Positions 1 to 8,054 of a stretch of DNA of 34,451 nucleotides are shown here, one piece after another (positions within the stretch are counted from its first letter, which is position 1; each line of letters begins with the position of its first letter). This stretch comes from 43-108 sp001915545. Lineage in GTDB: Bacteria; Bacteroidota; Bacteroidia; Bacteroidales; Bacteroidaceae. The stretch lies in contig CABUGV010000038.1 of assembly GCA_902491215.1 (NCBI GenBank), positions 1-34,451 on the forward strand, read 5' to 3'. Under the pieces are notes generated by a model. It was not told the DNA's origin and did no database searches. It saw only the letters and a list, made by a program, of their open reading frames with translations. A program made the position numbers and the translations under genes.

Positions 1-736
1 CCTCGTCTGTACTCGAAGTGTTTTCATATATCCGCTGCGCTTCAGGAACGTCAACTCCCTTTTCCGTTGCTTCGTCAATCTTGGCCTTCAGTTCCTGAGC
101 CAGATTATAGGTGTTGATCTTGACCTGAACCCTTTCATATTCTTCAGGAGTTACAAAAATCCAGTCTACATAATAGTTTTCCTTGTTTACCCCGTTCACA
201 ATGTCCAGTATCGGCCTCAGAACATAGGCTGTTGCAGGGTCTGTAAGATCCGCTCCGATGTATGTGTCAGGCCATTCTGCATGATTATACGTCGGATTGA
301 CATCAGCACCATACAGTCTGTACACATTGTCTCCCATGTCTTCCAGCTGGAAAAACCAGTTAGGCTGGCTTTGACGGTCTACATACAACTGGCTGCCGTC
401 GTTTATGTAGAGATTGCGCCATTCGCTGTACTGGTTGCAATAGTCCCATACAATCAGCGTCTTTCCATCCCACACAGAATCTGGCGGAGTAAGTTCCGGA
501 TTGATATACTGCTGCATGAACAGCCGCGTTCCCCTATCTTTGAGAGTCGCCTGCGTACCGTAAGCACCACCCTCATCACTGAAGAAATACTTGGCACCCA
601 GGTTATACATGTACAGGGTGTCTTCATACTGAAACTGCGTTGCTTCAGGAACAGGCTTCACCCATTCATCGGCCGATGCGATCTGAGAGCACATGCCGCT
701 AGCCAACAAGGCTGTCAAAAGTAATGTGTGTTTCAT
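1..736 (-). CDS. Secreted protein of unknown function, N-terminal part (runs off the window)
   Basis: Reading the minus strand from an ATG at 736-734 gives 245 uninterrupted codons to the window edge, so the C-terminus is missing. The protein starts MKHTLLLTALLASGMCSQIASA followed by DEW, a clear Sec signal peptide with an AxA-type cleavage site near residue 22. There is no lipobox at the Cys. The mature part has a segment like YMYNLGAKYFFSDEGGAYGTQ, which resembles the 'lyNvgagkfL..gn.wGTqAsl' lectin-like segments often found in large secreted Bacteroides/Prevotella proteins. That resemblance is from memory and gives no enzymatic function. The visible end is charged (AQELKAKIDEATEKG) and may begin a helical linker. 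A plus-strand ORF covering 281-724 is a shadow of this gene. Product unknown; reality of the gene is well supported by the signal peptide and long open frame. Confidence 0.8.
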   Translation of the reverse strand, partial: MKHTLLLTALLASGMCSQIASADEWVKPVPEATQFQYEDTLYMYNLGAKYFFSDEGGAYGTQATLKDRGTRLFMQQYINPELTPPDSVWDGKTLIVWDYCNQYSEWRNLYINDGSQLYVDRQSQPNWFFQLEDMGDNVYRLYGADVNPTYNHAEWPDTYIGADLTDPATAYVLRPILDIVNGVNKENYYVDWIFVTPEEYERVQVKINTYNLAQELKAKIDEATEKGVDVPEAQRIYENTSSTDE

Positions 737-1345
737 AAGATTGTGATTAAGTGTAATTTATATGATAAAAATTTAAAATTACAAGAATTGTCTTTTCAGC
801 TCATTTTTTACTGACATTATAAAAATCAGCTTGTCGGCCTCTTGTCCTATTGGACCCAAAAGCATATAGCAATCATTCTATCAGCTGTAAACATAAAGCA
901 ATTTTCGGGCTAACAGAATAAAATGGACAAAAGTCCAAAACTACGGGTAAAAACTTACTATTTTCATAATGTAATATAAAAATTAAGAGAAAGAATAATG
1001 ACACATAAACCTTTCTGAGATAAAACCGCGTTCAATATTCTAATAATGTACATTGCAAATGTACTTATTGCCACAGCAAAAGCCTTTCGATAAATTTGCT
1101 TTCTTTTATACCATATTTGCCATACTTGGAAATATGATGTACCACAAATAAAAAATATGTGCCGAAAAAAATATCCACTTTGCATATCTGTCAAATCTGC
1201 ACTATTGCACCGCTTATTGCTTAATATTCCGAAAGACACGGTAGGCATCTCAGAAACAATATCCTCAGGCAAAACAGCCTTATACCAAACATAAGAGCAC
1301 AAAACTACATATACCACACGCCATACACGCCTGCTGCGACATTTA
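737..1345. other. Long gene-free region between the exported-protein gene and the metK leader
   Basis: AT-rich, with no convincing gene. A minus-strand ORF at 964-1386 is open but looks spurious (see rejected items). One minus-strand -7 candidate for the exported-protein gene is TAGTTTTG (plus-strand CAAAACTA at 936-943), about 200 bases before its ATG; the matching -33 element is poor. Small inverted repeats occur at 844-855 (GTCC/GGAC, 4-base loop) and around 1049-1065 (GTACATT/AATGTAC). Nothing here has a known function. Confidence 0.5.
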
Positions 1346-1436
1346 CGAGGGCTCGAGATGTAAATTCCGAGCCCTCGCAGCAACAAGCGCGAGCGCTCGC
1401 GCAGATGGTTAAACCATTCTAAAAAAAGATGGTATT
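1346..1436 (+). repeat. 22-nt-period element, copy A: three CGAGnnCTCG decamers
   Basis: Three near-palindromic decamers lie at exactly 22-nt intervals: CGAGGGCTCG (1346-1355), CGAGCCCTCG (1368-1377) and CGAGCGCTCG (1390-1399). They are followed by an inverted repeat ATGGTT-A-AACCAT (1405-1417) and by ATGGTATTATGC (from 1429). A second copy with the same period and the same middle unit lies at 23595-23693. The core TTCCGAGCCCTCGCARCAA is 18 of 19 identical between the copies. This copy is about 230 bp upstream of metK, in the same orientation as that gene. Function unknown: it could be a protein-binding array or a dispersed repeat family. Confidence 0.8.
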
Positions 1437-1471
1437 ATGCTATATCGCATACATAATATGAAATAAATATG

Positions 1472-1486
1472 TAAATTTGCAGCGTG
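1472..1486 (+). promoter_or_regulatory. Probable metK promoter (-7 element TAAATTTG)
   Basis: TAAATTTG at 1472-1479 matches the Bacteroidetes -7 consensus TAnnTTTG, with a predicted start near 1486. A -33 TTTG is not evident. The start would fall about 10 bases before the riboswitch-like aptamer, which is the expected arrangement. Confidence 0.6.
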
Positions 1487-1493
1487 ATTACAA

Positions 1494-1547
1494 CATGTGG
1501 ATAGATTTGGGCTGCTTGCAACCACAGTAAAAAATGCTAAAACACAG
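1494..1547 (+). promoter_or_regulatory. Probable SAM-II class riboswitch aptamer in the metK leader
   Basis: The metK leader contains GATTT (1504-1508), CTTGCAACCAC (1515-1525) and AAAAATGCTAAAA (about 1530-1542), in the order and spacing I recall for the SAM-II (metA) pseudoknot. Helix P1 would be TGTGG (1496-1500) with CCACA (1522-1526). The pseudoknot could be GCA (1518-1520) with TGC (1535-1537) and CTG (1512-1514) with CAG (1545-1547). SAM-II binds S-adenosylmethionine and occurs in Bacteroidetes and Alphaproteobacteria. Its place before the SAM synthetase gene fits product feedback. The class call rests on motif recall and hand pairing, not a covariance-model search. Confidence 0.72.
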
Positions 1548-1572
1548 ACTAACGGCGTGCGCTAAAGTCTGT
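1544..1572 (+). promoter_or_regulatory. Hairpin overlapping the aptamer 3' strand (candidate expression platform)
   Basis: ACAGACT (1544-1550) pairs with AGTCTGT (1566-1572) across a 15-base loop. The left arm contains CAG 1545-1547, which the aptamer would use in its pseudoknot, so the two structures cannot form together. There is no U-tract, so control would more likely act on translation or RNA stability than by termination. Confidence 0.5.
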
Positions 1573-1630
1573 ATGCATTACTCCCAATATCTCCCCACTA
1601 ATTTTAACAACTTTTTTAATCAAAATTAGA

Positions 1631-2914
1631 ATGGGATACTTATTTACATCAGAATCCGTTTCAGAAGGACATCCAGACAAGGTCGCAGACCAGATCTCGG
1701 ATGCAGTGCTTGACGAACTTCTTGCATACGATCCAAGTTCAAAGGTAGCATGCGAAACGCTTGTTACTACAGGACAGGTTGTTGTTGCAGGAGAAGTAAA
1801 GTCAAAAGCTTACGTCGATCTTCAGGAAGTAGCAAGACGTACTATCAGCCGTATCGGATACACTAAAGCTGAATACAAATTCGAAGCCGAAAGCTGCGGA
1901 GTATTCTCTGCCATACACGAGCAGAGCCAGGACATCAACCGCGGAGTTGAACGTCAGGACCCTATGGAACAGGGTGCGGGCGACCAGGGTATGATGTTCG
2001 GATATGCAACAAAGGAGACCGAGAATTACATGCCTCTGTCGCTGGACCTCAGCCACAAGATCCTGCGCGTATTGGCCGACATCAGACGCGAAGGAAAGGT
2101 GATGCGTTACCTCAGACCGGACTCTAAGAGCCAGGTTACAATCGAATATGACAACAGCAACCGTCCGGTACGCATAGACACAATAGTCGTATCGACACAG
2201 CACGATGAATTCATAGAACCGAAAGACGGCGATCAGGACAAGGCCGACAAGCTTATGCTTGCAAAGATACGCGAAGACGTAATCAACATACTGATGCCTA
2301 GGGTAATAAAAGAAATAAAGAACCCGGATGTTCTTGCGCTCTTCAACGGCGACATCAAATATTTCGTCAACCCGACAGGCAAGTTCGTCATCGGAGGCCC
2401 GCACGGCGATACAGGACTTACAGGACGCAAGATAATCGTGGACACATACGGAGGCAAAGGAGCACACGGAGGCGGTGCTTTCTCAGGAAAAGACCCTAGC
2501 AAGGTGGACCGCAGTGCGGCATACGCAGCACGACACATTGCAAAGAACATGGTGGCTGCCGGCGTGGCAGACGAAATGCTTGTCCAGGTGAGCTACGCCA
2601 TCGGTGTGGCACGTCCTATCAACATCTACGTCAACACATTCGGACGTTCAAACGTAAAGATGAGCGACGGTGAAATCGCAAAGAAAATCGACGAAATGTT
2701 CGATATGCGCCCTAAAGCCATAGAGGAAAGACTCAGACTCAGAAATCCGATATACGAGGAAACAGCCGCATACGGACACATGGGACGAGTTCCGAAAATT
2801 GTGACAAAGCATTTCACAAACCGCTACGAAGGCGACAAAGACATCGAAGTTGAACTCTTCACATGGGAGAAACTCGATTATGTCGACAAGATCAAACGCG
2901 TATTCGGACTTTAA
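1631..2914 (+). CDS. metK: S-adenosylmethionine synthetase
   Basis: This cytosolic enzyme makes S-adenosylmethionine from methionine and ATP, releasing phosphate and diphosphate. The 427-residue product shows the family signatures in order: SVSEGHPDKVADQISDAVLD at the N-terminus, the GAGDQGMMFGYAT hexapeptide region in the middle and the glycine-rich GGGAFSGKDPSKVDRSAAY loop. Bacteroidetes forms are of this longer type, with extra sequence compared with the roughly 384-residue E. coli enzyme. The start at 1631 directly follows an AT-rich leader and is the only sensible ATG. It is the first gene of a plus-strand series and probably sits under SAM-II riboswitch control. Several long antisense ORFs inside it are shadows. 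Confidence 0.97.
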   Translation: MGYLFTSESVSEGHPDKVADQISDAVLDELLAYDPSSKVACETLVTTGQVVVAGEVKSKAYVDLQEVARRTISRIGYTKAEYKFEAESCGVFSAIHEQSQDINRGVERQDPMEQGAGDQGMMFGYATKETENYMPLSLDLSHKILRVLADIRREGKVMRYLRPDSKSQVTIEYDNSNRPVRIDTIVVSTQHDEFIEPKDGDQDKADKLMLAKIREDVINILMPRVIKEIKNPDVLALFNGDIKYFVNPTGKFVIGGPHGDTGLTGRKIIVDTYGGKGAHGGGAFSGKDPSKVDRSAAYAARHIAKNMVAAGVADEMLVQVSYAIGVARPINIYVNTFGRSNVKMSDGEIAKKIDEMFDMRPKAIEERLRLRNPIYEETAAYGHMGRVPKIVTKHFTNRYEGDKDIEVELFTWEKLDYVDKIKRVFGL

Positions 2915-2969
2915 ACGATAACTAAACACCGCGCAGACCGTGCGGCGCTATTCTACTGATTCACGATAT

Positions 2970-3554
2970 ATGATAAAGACAGTATGCGTTTACAGCGCAT
3001 CGAGTACACAGATAGACAAAATATACAATGACGCGGCGGCGGAGCTGGGCAAGCTCATGGCCGCCGCTGGCATAAGACTGGTCAACGGTGCAGGCACCAT
3101 GGGACTGATGCGCACCTGCGCAGACGCTGTAATGGATGCCGGTGGAGAAGCCGTAGGTGTCATACCGGAGTTCATGGTGGCCAGAGGATGGCATTACGAC
3201 AAAATGACCAAACTTATAGTCACAGAAGACATGCATTCCAGAAAACAGACTATGGCAGAACTGTCGGACGCCGCCATTGCACTTCCTGGAGGATGCGGAA
3301 CTCTGGAGGAACTGATGGAAGTCATTACATGGAAGCAACTCGGCATATACAGCAAACCCATCATAATACTCAACACAAACGGTTACTACGATCCGCTCAT
3401 AGCCATGCTTCACAAAGCAATGGATGAACATTTCATGCGTCCGGAACATGCAGGAATATGGGAGACAGCCAACACTCCATCTGAAGCCCTGCGTATGATA
3501 TGCACCTCCAAACCATGGAATACAGAAAAAGCAATCAATACAGCCAGGATATGA
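2970..3554 (+). CDS. LOG-family Rossmann-fold nucleotide phosphoribohydrolase (first of two)
   Basis: The 194-residue protein is of the TIGR00730/LOG type. Characterised members release a free base from a nucleoside 5'-monophosphate (cytokinin ribotides in plants, AMP-like substrates in bacteria). Signatures are MIKTVCVYSASS at the start, GAGTMGLM, MHSRKQTM (about 88-95) and the substrate loop PGGCGTLEE. An upstream GTG at 2940 would add ten residues, but the family begins at MIKTV, so I place the start at ATG 2970. The gene lies 55 bases after metK, and its stop overlaps the next start in an ATGA, implying translational coupling. The true substrate here is unknown. Confidence 0.85.
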   Translation: MIKTVCVYSASSTQIDKIYNDAAAELGKLMAAAGIRLVNGAGTMGLMRTCADAVMDAGGEAVGVIPEFMVARGWHYDKMTKLIVTEDMHSRKQTMAELSDAAIALPGGCGTLEELMEVITWKQLGIYSKPIIILNTNGYYDPLIAMLHKAMDEHFMRPEHAGIWETANTPSEALRMICTSKPWNTEKAINTARI

Positions 3555-4486
3555 ACAACTTCGGGACCGATTCCACAACAAACCATGCAGGCATAATACT
3601 GTCTGCCGAACAGAATGACACCTGCACAGCATTTGCAGACAGCATCGCATGCGATTCTGCCGCATACTGTTCTGTCGTCATACCCGAAGAAAAAGAAGAC
3701 ACATCGCATGTCAGCACGCACATGCTCGACCATGATGAAGGCTGGTGGGCCGACTCGACCTACTACATTGCAGGAAAGACACTTCCCGACCCGGGAATGC
3801 CGTCGGAGACAAGAGGATACACACCAGGAAACGACAGTTTCATCACCGGCGGTCTGCTGCTTATGTTCATTATAGGAGCATCAATATTCGCAAAATTCAG
3901 ATGGATACTTCTGTACAAGATAAAGGAGTTCTTTTCAGACAAACGCAAATATTCGGAAGAAAACATCAACACAAACAGCAACGACATTACAAGCAGTCTG
4001 ATAATGACATGCATAAGCACAGTGTCAGCCGGCATAATATGCTTCCGATACATGGCCGAACAAAACGTGTCCATGCCTTACGGCGAACCGCCATACTACA
4101 TAATAGGCTACATATCAGCAGGGGGAATGCTGTACTTCGGAATAAAATGTGCAATATATGCATTTGTAAACAGCATATTCTTCAAAAAGGAAGATTGCAA
4201 GAAATGGATGACGTCGTATCTGCTTGTGGCATCGCTCTCGGCATTCGCCTCCTACCCCATGGCATTAGCTTCAGTATTCACAAACACGAGCATGTATGAA
4301 ATGTCTATATGTACACTATTTTTCGTAATTTTATGTAAAATATTGCTGTTATACAGGCTTTTCACCAACTTTAAAATACGCAAATATGGCATTTCGCTCA
4401 TTTTTTTGTATTTTTGCGCCGTAGAAATCATGCCGATATTCATTATAGTGCATGTTTTGGAAACGACAAACTGCAATTTACTGTAA
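3551..4486 (+). CDS. DUF4271 integral membrane protein
   Basis: Predicted inner-membrane protein of 311 residues starting at the ATG that overlaps the LOG stop codon (ATGA). An upstream ATG at 3500 in the same frame lies inside LOG and is less likely. Residues 1 to about 95 are polar and acidic (repeated D/E/S/T), probably extracytoplasmic or disordered. After that come several hydrophobic stretches, for example FITGGLLLMFIIGASIFA, ISTVSAGIICF, YIIGYISAGGMLYFG, SYLLVASLSAFASYPMAL and ICTLFFVILCKILLLY, consistent with roughly six or seven membrane spans. I assign DUF4271 from this layout and from its place just before hemD, as recalled for other Bacteroidales. No biochemical function is known to me. 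Confidence 0.75.
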   Translation: MNNFGTDSTTNHAGIILSAEQNDTCTAFADSIACDSAAYCSVVIPEEKEDTSHVSTHMLDHDEGWWADSTYYIAGKTLPDPGMPSETRGYTPGNDSFITGGLLLMFIIGASIFAKFRWILLYKIKEFFSDKRKYSEENINTNSNDITSSLIMTCISTVSAGIICFRYMAEQNVSMPYGEPPYYIIGYISAGGMLYFGIKCAIYAFVNSIFFKKEDCKKWMTSYLLVASLSAFASYPMALASVFTNTSMYEMSICTLFFVILCKILLLYRLFTNFKIRKYGISLIFLYFCAVEIMPIFIIVHVLETTNCNLL

Positions 4487-4496
4487 CAATAGCAAG

Positions 4497-5234
4497 ATGA
4501 TAAAAAAGATTCTGGTCTCACAGCCTAGGCCACAGACAGAAAAGTCACCTTATTTTGACATCGAGAAAAAGTACGGTGTAGAAATAGTTTTCAGACCTTT
4601 CATCAAGGTCGATCCGATGTCAGCAAAAGACTTCAGGCAACAGAAAGTGTCTATATTGGACCACACGGCAGTAGTATTCACTTCACGCCACGCAATAGAC
4701 CACTTTTTCAACCTTTGCAAGGATCTGCGTGTCAACATTCCTGAGACAATGAAATACTTCTGTATCTCAGAACTGGTTGCACACTACATAATCAAATATG
4801 TACAGTTCCGCAAGAGAAAAGTATTCATCAGCCCAACAGGAAAGATAGCTGATCTTATTCCGCTGATGGTGAAGCACAAGACTGAAAAATACTTCGTTCC
4901 ACAGTCTTCGGTACACAACGATGACATAAAGAACATGCTCGACGAAGCGAAGCTCCAGCACACAGAGGCTGTAATGTACTATACAGTCAGCAATGACTTC
5001 GGACCAGATGAAGCATTCGACTACAACATGCTTGTGTTCTTCAGTCCAGAGGGAATCAATTCGTTGCTCAAGAATTTCCCTAATTTCGAGCAGAAAGACA
5101 TTGCAATCGCATGCCTTGGAGAAAAGACCATCAAAACTGCCGAAAGCAACGGTCTGAAAGTTGACATGAAACCGACTCCGGAATTGCGCTCTGTACCGGC
5201 AATGATTGAGGACTACATAAAGAAAAACAGCTGA
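4497..5234 (+). CDS. hemD: Uroporphyrinogen-III synthase
   Basis: HemD cyclises hydroxymethylbilane with D-ring inversion to uroporphyrinogen III, the branch precursor of haem, sirohaem and cobalamin. The 245-residue protein begins MIKKILVSQPRP, has the first-domain signature DHTAVVFTSRHAIDHFF and the second-domain sequence YYTVSNDFGPDEAFDYNMLVFFSPEGINSLL followed by IACLGEKTIKTAESNGLKVD, typical of the two alpha/beta domains. The start at 4497 is 10 bases past the DUF4271 stop; an ATG at 4452 in the same frame overlaps DUF4271 and adds a non-homologous tail. HemD is poorly conserved across phyla, but this terminal pattern is clear. It is co-transcribed with rnpA and yidD by spacing. Confidence 0.88.
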   Translation: MIKKILVSQPRPQTEKSPYFDIEKKYGVEIVFRPFIKVDPMSAKDFRQQKVSILDHTAVVFTSRHAIDHFFNLCKDLRVNIPETMKYFCISELVAHYIIKYVQFRKRKVFISPTGKIADLIPLMVKHKTEKYFVPQSSVHNDDIKNMLDEAKLQHTEAVMYYTVSNDFGPDEAFDYNMLVFFSPEGINSLLKNFPNFEQKDIAIACLGEKTIKTAESNGLKVDMKPTPELRSVPAMIEDYIKKNS

Positions 5235-5261
5235 CAACAGCATAAAAGACATATATAATCT

Positions 5262-5714
5262 TTGGAACAGACATGCAGGCAAACATTATGCAAAGCTGAA
5301 CGATTGAACAAGAAAACTACAATCGAAAAGCTTTTTGCAGGAGGGAACCTCTCAATGGCCTCCTTCCCTTTCAGAGCTGTATGCATGTCTGTTCCAAAGA
5401 ACAATGATATTCCTGCTTCAATTCTCATCAGCGTTCCCAAAAGAAAAATACATCACGCTGTAGGACGCAACCGCATGAAGCGTCTGGCACGTGAAGCATA
5501 CAGAAAAAACAAATATCTGCTTTGGGAATTTCTGAAAGACAAGGACTACAGCCTGGCTATTGCCTTCGTCTGCATAAGCGACTCCACTGCTTCATCCGCC
5601 GCAGTGGAAAAGAGCATGAAGAAAATGCTTAAGACCATAGCGGAAAAATTCGTGGACAACAAGAAAAGCAACAGATCTGACACTTCATGCAAGCAAAAAG
5701 ATGAACAGGCTTAA
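5262..5714 (+). CDS. rnpA: Ribonuclease P protein component, TTG start
   Basis: RnpA is the protein cofactor that helps the RNase P RNA cut 5' leaders from pre-tRNAs. The product has the expected opening (LCKAERLNKKTTIEKLFAGG), the SVPKRKIHHAVGRNRMKRLAREAYR segment with the RNR-type RNA-binding helix, and an alanine-rich C-terminal helix, giving about 150 residues. There is no ATG upstream of the conserved region: an in-frame stop at 5256-5258 leaves TTG 5262 or TTG 5304 as the only plausible starts. TTG 5262 preserves the conserved opening and is preferred. The 3' end overlaps yidD by 14 bases. The lysine-rich tail is variable in the family. Confidence 0.92.
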   Translation: MEQTCRQTLCKAERLNKKTTIEKLFAGGNLSMASFPFRAVCMSVPKNNDIPASILISVPKRKIHHAVGRNRMKRLAREAYRKNKYLLWEFLKDKDYSLAIAFVCISDSTASSAAVEKSMKKMLKTIAEKFVDNKKSNRSDTSCKQKDEQA

Positions 5715-5952
5715 ACAAGTCATCAGCATGACCAGGAAATGCATATCGGCAATATTTCTGATTCCAATATACTTCTACAGATACTGCATATCGCCTTTGA
5801 CTCCTCCGACATGCAGATTTACTCCTACGTGTTCACAATACGCCATAGAGGCCATAAAGAAACATGGCCCGATCAAAGGACTCATACTGGCAATAAAGCG
5901 TATACTGAGATGCCATCCCTGGGGTGGTTCAGGATATGACCCTGTGCCGTAA
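5701..5952 (+). CDS. yidD: Membrane protein insertion efficiency factor YidD
   Basis: Small (83 residues) membrane-associated protein that assists YidC/Sec-dependent insertion of inner-membrane proteins. The family signature is complete: an N-terminal hydrophobic/amphipathic helix (AIFLIPIYFYRYCISPL), then PPTCRFTPTCSQYAIEAIKKHGPIKGLILAIKRILRCHPWGGSGYDPVP, with the conserved Cys residues and the HPWGGSGYDPVP end. It starts inside the rnpA coding end, the usual rnpA-yidD adjacency of bacteria, which implies coupled translation. The next gene follows after 5 bases. Confidence 0.96.
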   Translation: MNRLKQVISMTRKCISAIFLIPIYFYRYCISPLTPPTCRFTPTCSQYAIEAIKKHGPIKGLILAIKRILRCHPWGGSGYDPVP

Positions 5953-5957
5953 CTAAT

Positions 5958-6596
5958 ATGACTGCAATTCCTTACATAGACATACATACCCACAAGGTCA
6001 GCGGAGCTTTGGACACGATTGAAGTGCTCAATATAACACCAGATGACAAGTGCACCGGCATGGCGTCATGCGGTCTGCATCCTTGGAACGTAGACTGCGA
6101 TTGGGAGAGAGCCATAGAAACTGTCAGAAACAGGGCGTACGAAACAAATATAGTGCTAATAGGAGAAGCAGGCATAGACAAAATATGCGGAACTGACATT
6201 GCCCTACAGATTATGGCAATGGAGAAGCAGGCAATTATAGCAGAAGAGGTTGAAAAACCAATGATAATACATTGTGTAAAAGGATTTGACGAAATCATTT
6301 CCACCAGAAAGGCTGTAAAAGCAAGGCATAGATGGATTATACACGGGTTCAGGGGAAAACCTCAATCGGCATTGCAACTGACAAGAAACGGATTTGACAT
6401 TTCGCTGGGAAAGATGTTCAATCCTGAAACAGCAAAAGCCATACCGCTCAAATGTCTATGGGCCGAAACAGACGAAACCGATGCCGACATAAGAACTGTA
6501 TACAGAAATATTGCAGAAGCAAGAGGAATCAGCGTCGAAGAACTGAAAGATTCTATATATGAAAGATTCTGCGAAATAAATACGCATAAAGCGTGA
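5958..6596 (+). CDS. TatD-family metal-dependent hydrolase (short form)
   Basis: Predicted TatD-like deoxyribonuclease/phosphoesterase with a TIM-barrel fold. Visible metal-binding motifs are YIDIHTHK near the N-terminus (HxH), GLHPW, LIGEAGID (the metal-bridging Glu), MIIHCVKG, IIHGFRG and WAETDETD (the last Asp). At 212 residues it is some 40-50 residues shorter than E. coli TatD, and the middle of the barrel is compressed. The usual 'GEIGLD' and 'LxETDxP' motifs are slightly altered. Bacteroidales commonly carry this short form beside rnpA-yidD, to my recollection. It lies in the same tight series, 5 bases after yidD. The natural substrate is unknown. Confidence 0.82.
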   Translation: MTAIPYIDIHTHKVSGALDTIEVLNITPDDKCTGMASCGLHPWNVDCDWERAIETVRNRAYETNIVLIGEAGIDKICGTDIALQIMAMEKQAIIAEEVEKPMIIHCVKGFDEIISTRKAVKARHRWIIHGFRGKPQSALQLTRNGFDISLGKMFNPETAKAIPLKCLWAETDETDADIRTVYRNIAEARGISVEELKDSIYERFCEINTHKA

Positions 6597-6638
6597 AACA
6601 AAGCAGATAAACAAATCTTCAAAATACCACCAGAGACA

Positions 6639-7964
6639 ATGAAAAAGCTATTTATCGAGACATACGGATGCCAGATGAATGTGGCAGACAGCGAAGTAAT
6701 TGCTTCAGTAATGAAGATGGCAGATTATGAAAGCTGCCAGTCCATAGAAGAAGCAGATGCTGTGCTTCTCAACACTTGTTCTGTCAGAGACAATGCAGAA
6801 CAGAAAATACTCAACAGACTTGAAGCTCTGAATTCGATGCGCAAAAAAGGCAAGAACCTGATTATAGGTGTCGTCGGATGCATGGCAGAGAGAGTAAAGG
6901 AAGATCTTATCAAGAATCATCATGCCGACCTCGTAGCAGGACCTGATGCATATCTGACATTGCCAGAACTCTTCGCATCAGCCGAAGCAGGAGAAAAGGC
7001 CATAAACGTTGAGCTCTCGCTCAGCGAGACATACAGGGAAATTATTCCTGAGAGAATCTGCGGTAACCGCATATCCGGATTTGTCAGCATAATGCGCGGA
7101 TGCAACAACTTCTGCCACTACTGCATCGTTCCTTACACCAGAGGTAGAGAAAGAAGCCGCGACGTGGAAAGCATACTTAACGAAGTCAGAGATCTGGAAC
7201 AGAAAGGATACAAGGAGGTGACACTTCTCGGACAGAACGTCAATTCATACCTGTTTGAGCCACAAGACGGAAGCGCTCCTATAAACTTCCCTCAGCTTTT
7301 GAGAAAAGTTGCAGAAACAGTACCAGAAATGCGCATCAGATTCACCACCTCACACCCCAAGGATATGAGCGATGAAACCCTCCATGTTATAGCAGACGTG
7401 CCTAATGTATGCAAACATATACACTTGCCTGTACAGAGCGGAAGCAACAGGATATTGAAACTGATGAACCGCAAATACACTCGCGAATGGTATCTTGAAA
7501 GAGTGGATGCCATAAGGAGAATCATACCGGATTGCGGTCTGACAACTGATATATTCGTCGGTTATCACTCAGAAACAGAGGAAGATCATCAGATGTCGCT
7601 CTCGCTCATGAGAGAATGCAGATACGACTCTGCATTTATGTTCAAATATTCCGAACGCCCTGGTACTTATGCATCAAAGCATCTGCCCGACGATGTGCCT
7701 GAAGATGTGAAGGTAAGAAGGCTCAACGAAATGATTGAACTGCAGAACGAGCTGTCGGCTGAAAGCTACAGAAACGATATAGGAAAGGTGTTCGAAATAC
7801 TGGTGGAAGGTACAAGCAAACGTTCCAAGGAACAGCTTTTCGGAAGGACAGAGCAGAACAAGGTTGTCGTGTTCGACAGAGGCAAGCACCATATAGGCGA
7901 CAAAGTAATGGTTAAAATAACAGATTCAAGCTCTGCGACGCTCAAGGGAGAAGAGATTTTATAA
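6639..7964 (+). CDS. miaB: tRNA-2-methylthio-N6-dimethylallyladenosine synthase
   Basis: MiaB is a radical SAM methylthiotransferase that converts i6A37 to ms2i6A37 in tRNAs reading codons that begin with U. The 441-residue protein has the N-terminal UPF0004 domain with Cys11 (TYGCQMNVADSE), Cys47 and Cys81 as ligands of the auxiliary cluster. The radical SAM motif is RGCNNFCHYCIVPYTRGRERSR (Cys155, Cys159, Cys162), and the C-terminal TRAM domain runs from about residue 380. The MiaB-type VPYTRGRERSR distinguishes it from RimO and MtaB. It is 42 bases after the TatD-like gene and is probably the last gene of the metK series, since a 199-base gap follows. Confidence 0.96.
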   Translation: MKKLFIETYGCQMNVADSEVIASVMKMADYESCQSIEEADAVLLNTCSVRDNAEQKILNRLEALNSMRKKGKNLIIGVVGCMAERVKEDLIKNHHADLVAGPDAYLTLPELFASAEAGEKAINVELSLSETYREIIPERICGNRISGFVSIMRGCNNFCHYCIVPYTRGRERSRDVESILNEVRDLEQKGYKEVTLLGQNVNSYLFEPQDGSAPINFPQLLRKVAETVPEMRIRFTTSHPKDMSDETLHVIADVPNVCKHIHLPVQSGSNRILKLMNRKYTREWYLERVDAIRRIIPDCGLTTDIFVGYHSETEEDHQMSLSLMRECRYDSAFMFKYSERPGTYASKHLPDDVPEDVKVRRLNEMIELQNELSAESYRNDIGKVFEILVEGTSKRSKEQLFGRTEQNKVVVFDRGKHHIGDKVMVKITDSSSATLKGEEIL

Positions 7965-8054
7965 AACAAATACTGATTAGGGCTGACAAATCTGTCCATA
8001 TGCCGAACGCTGTTAAATAAGATTAAAAAAACAAGGAGGCATATTATTTTTTTG

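Noticed and set aside
281..724. Plus-strand ORF of 147 codons at the left end
   Set aside because: The opposite strand has a longer frame with a signal peptide (1-736), so this is its shadow.
964..1386. Minus-strand ORF of 140 codons in the gene-free region
   Set aside because: Its first 20 or so codons are made by the 22-nt-period repeat. The product is rich in Tyr/Ile/Val/Cys without domain pattern, and it has no promoter of its own in a sensible place. Most likely chance.
1346..1399. CRISPR array interpretation of the 22-nt-period repeats
   Set aside because: Only three 10-nt units with 12-nt spacers, far shorter than CRISPR repeats and spacers, and no cas genes in the window.
2940..2972. 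GTG start for the first LOG gene
   Set aside because: Adds ten residues (MRRYSTDSRY) not expected in the family; ATG 2970 begins the conserved strand directly.
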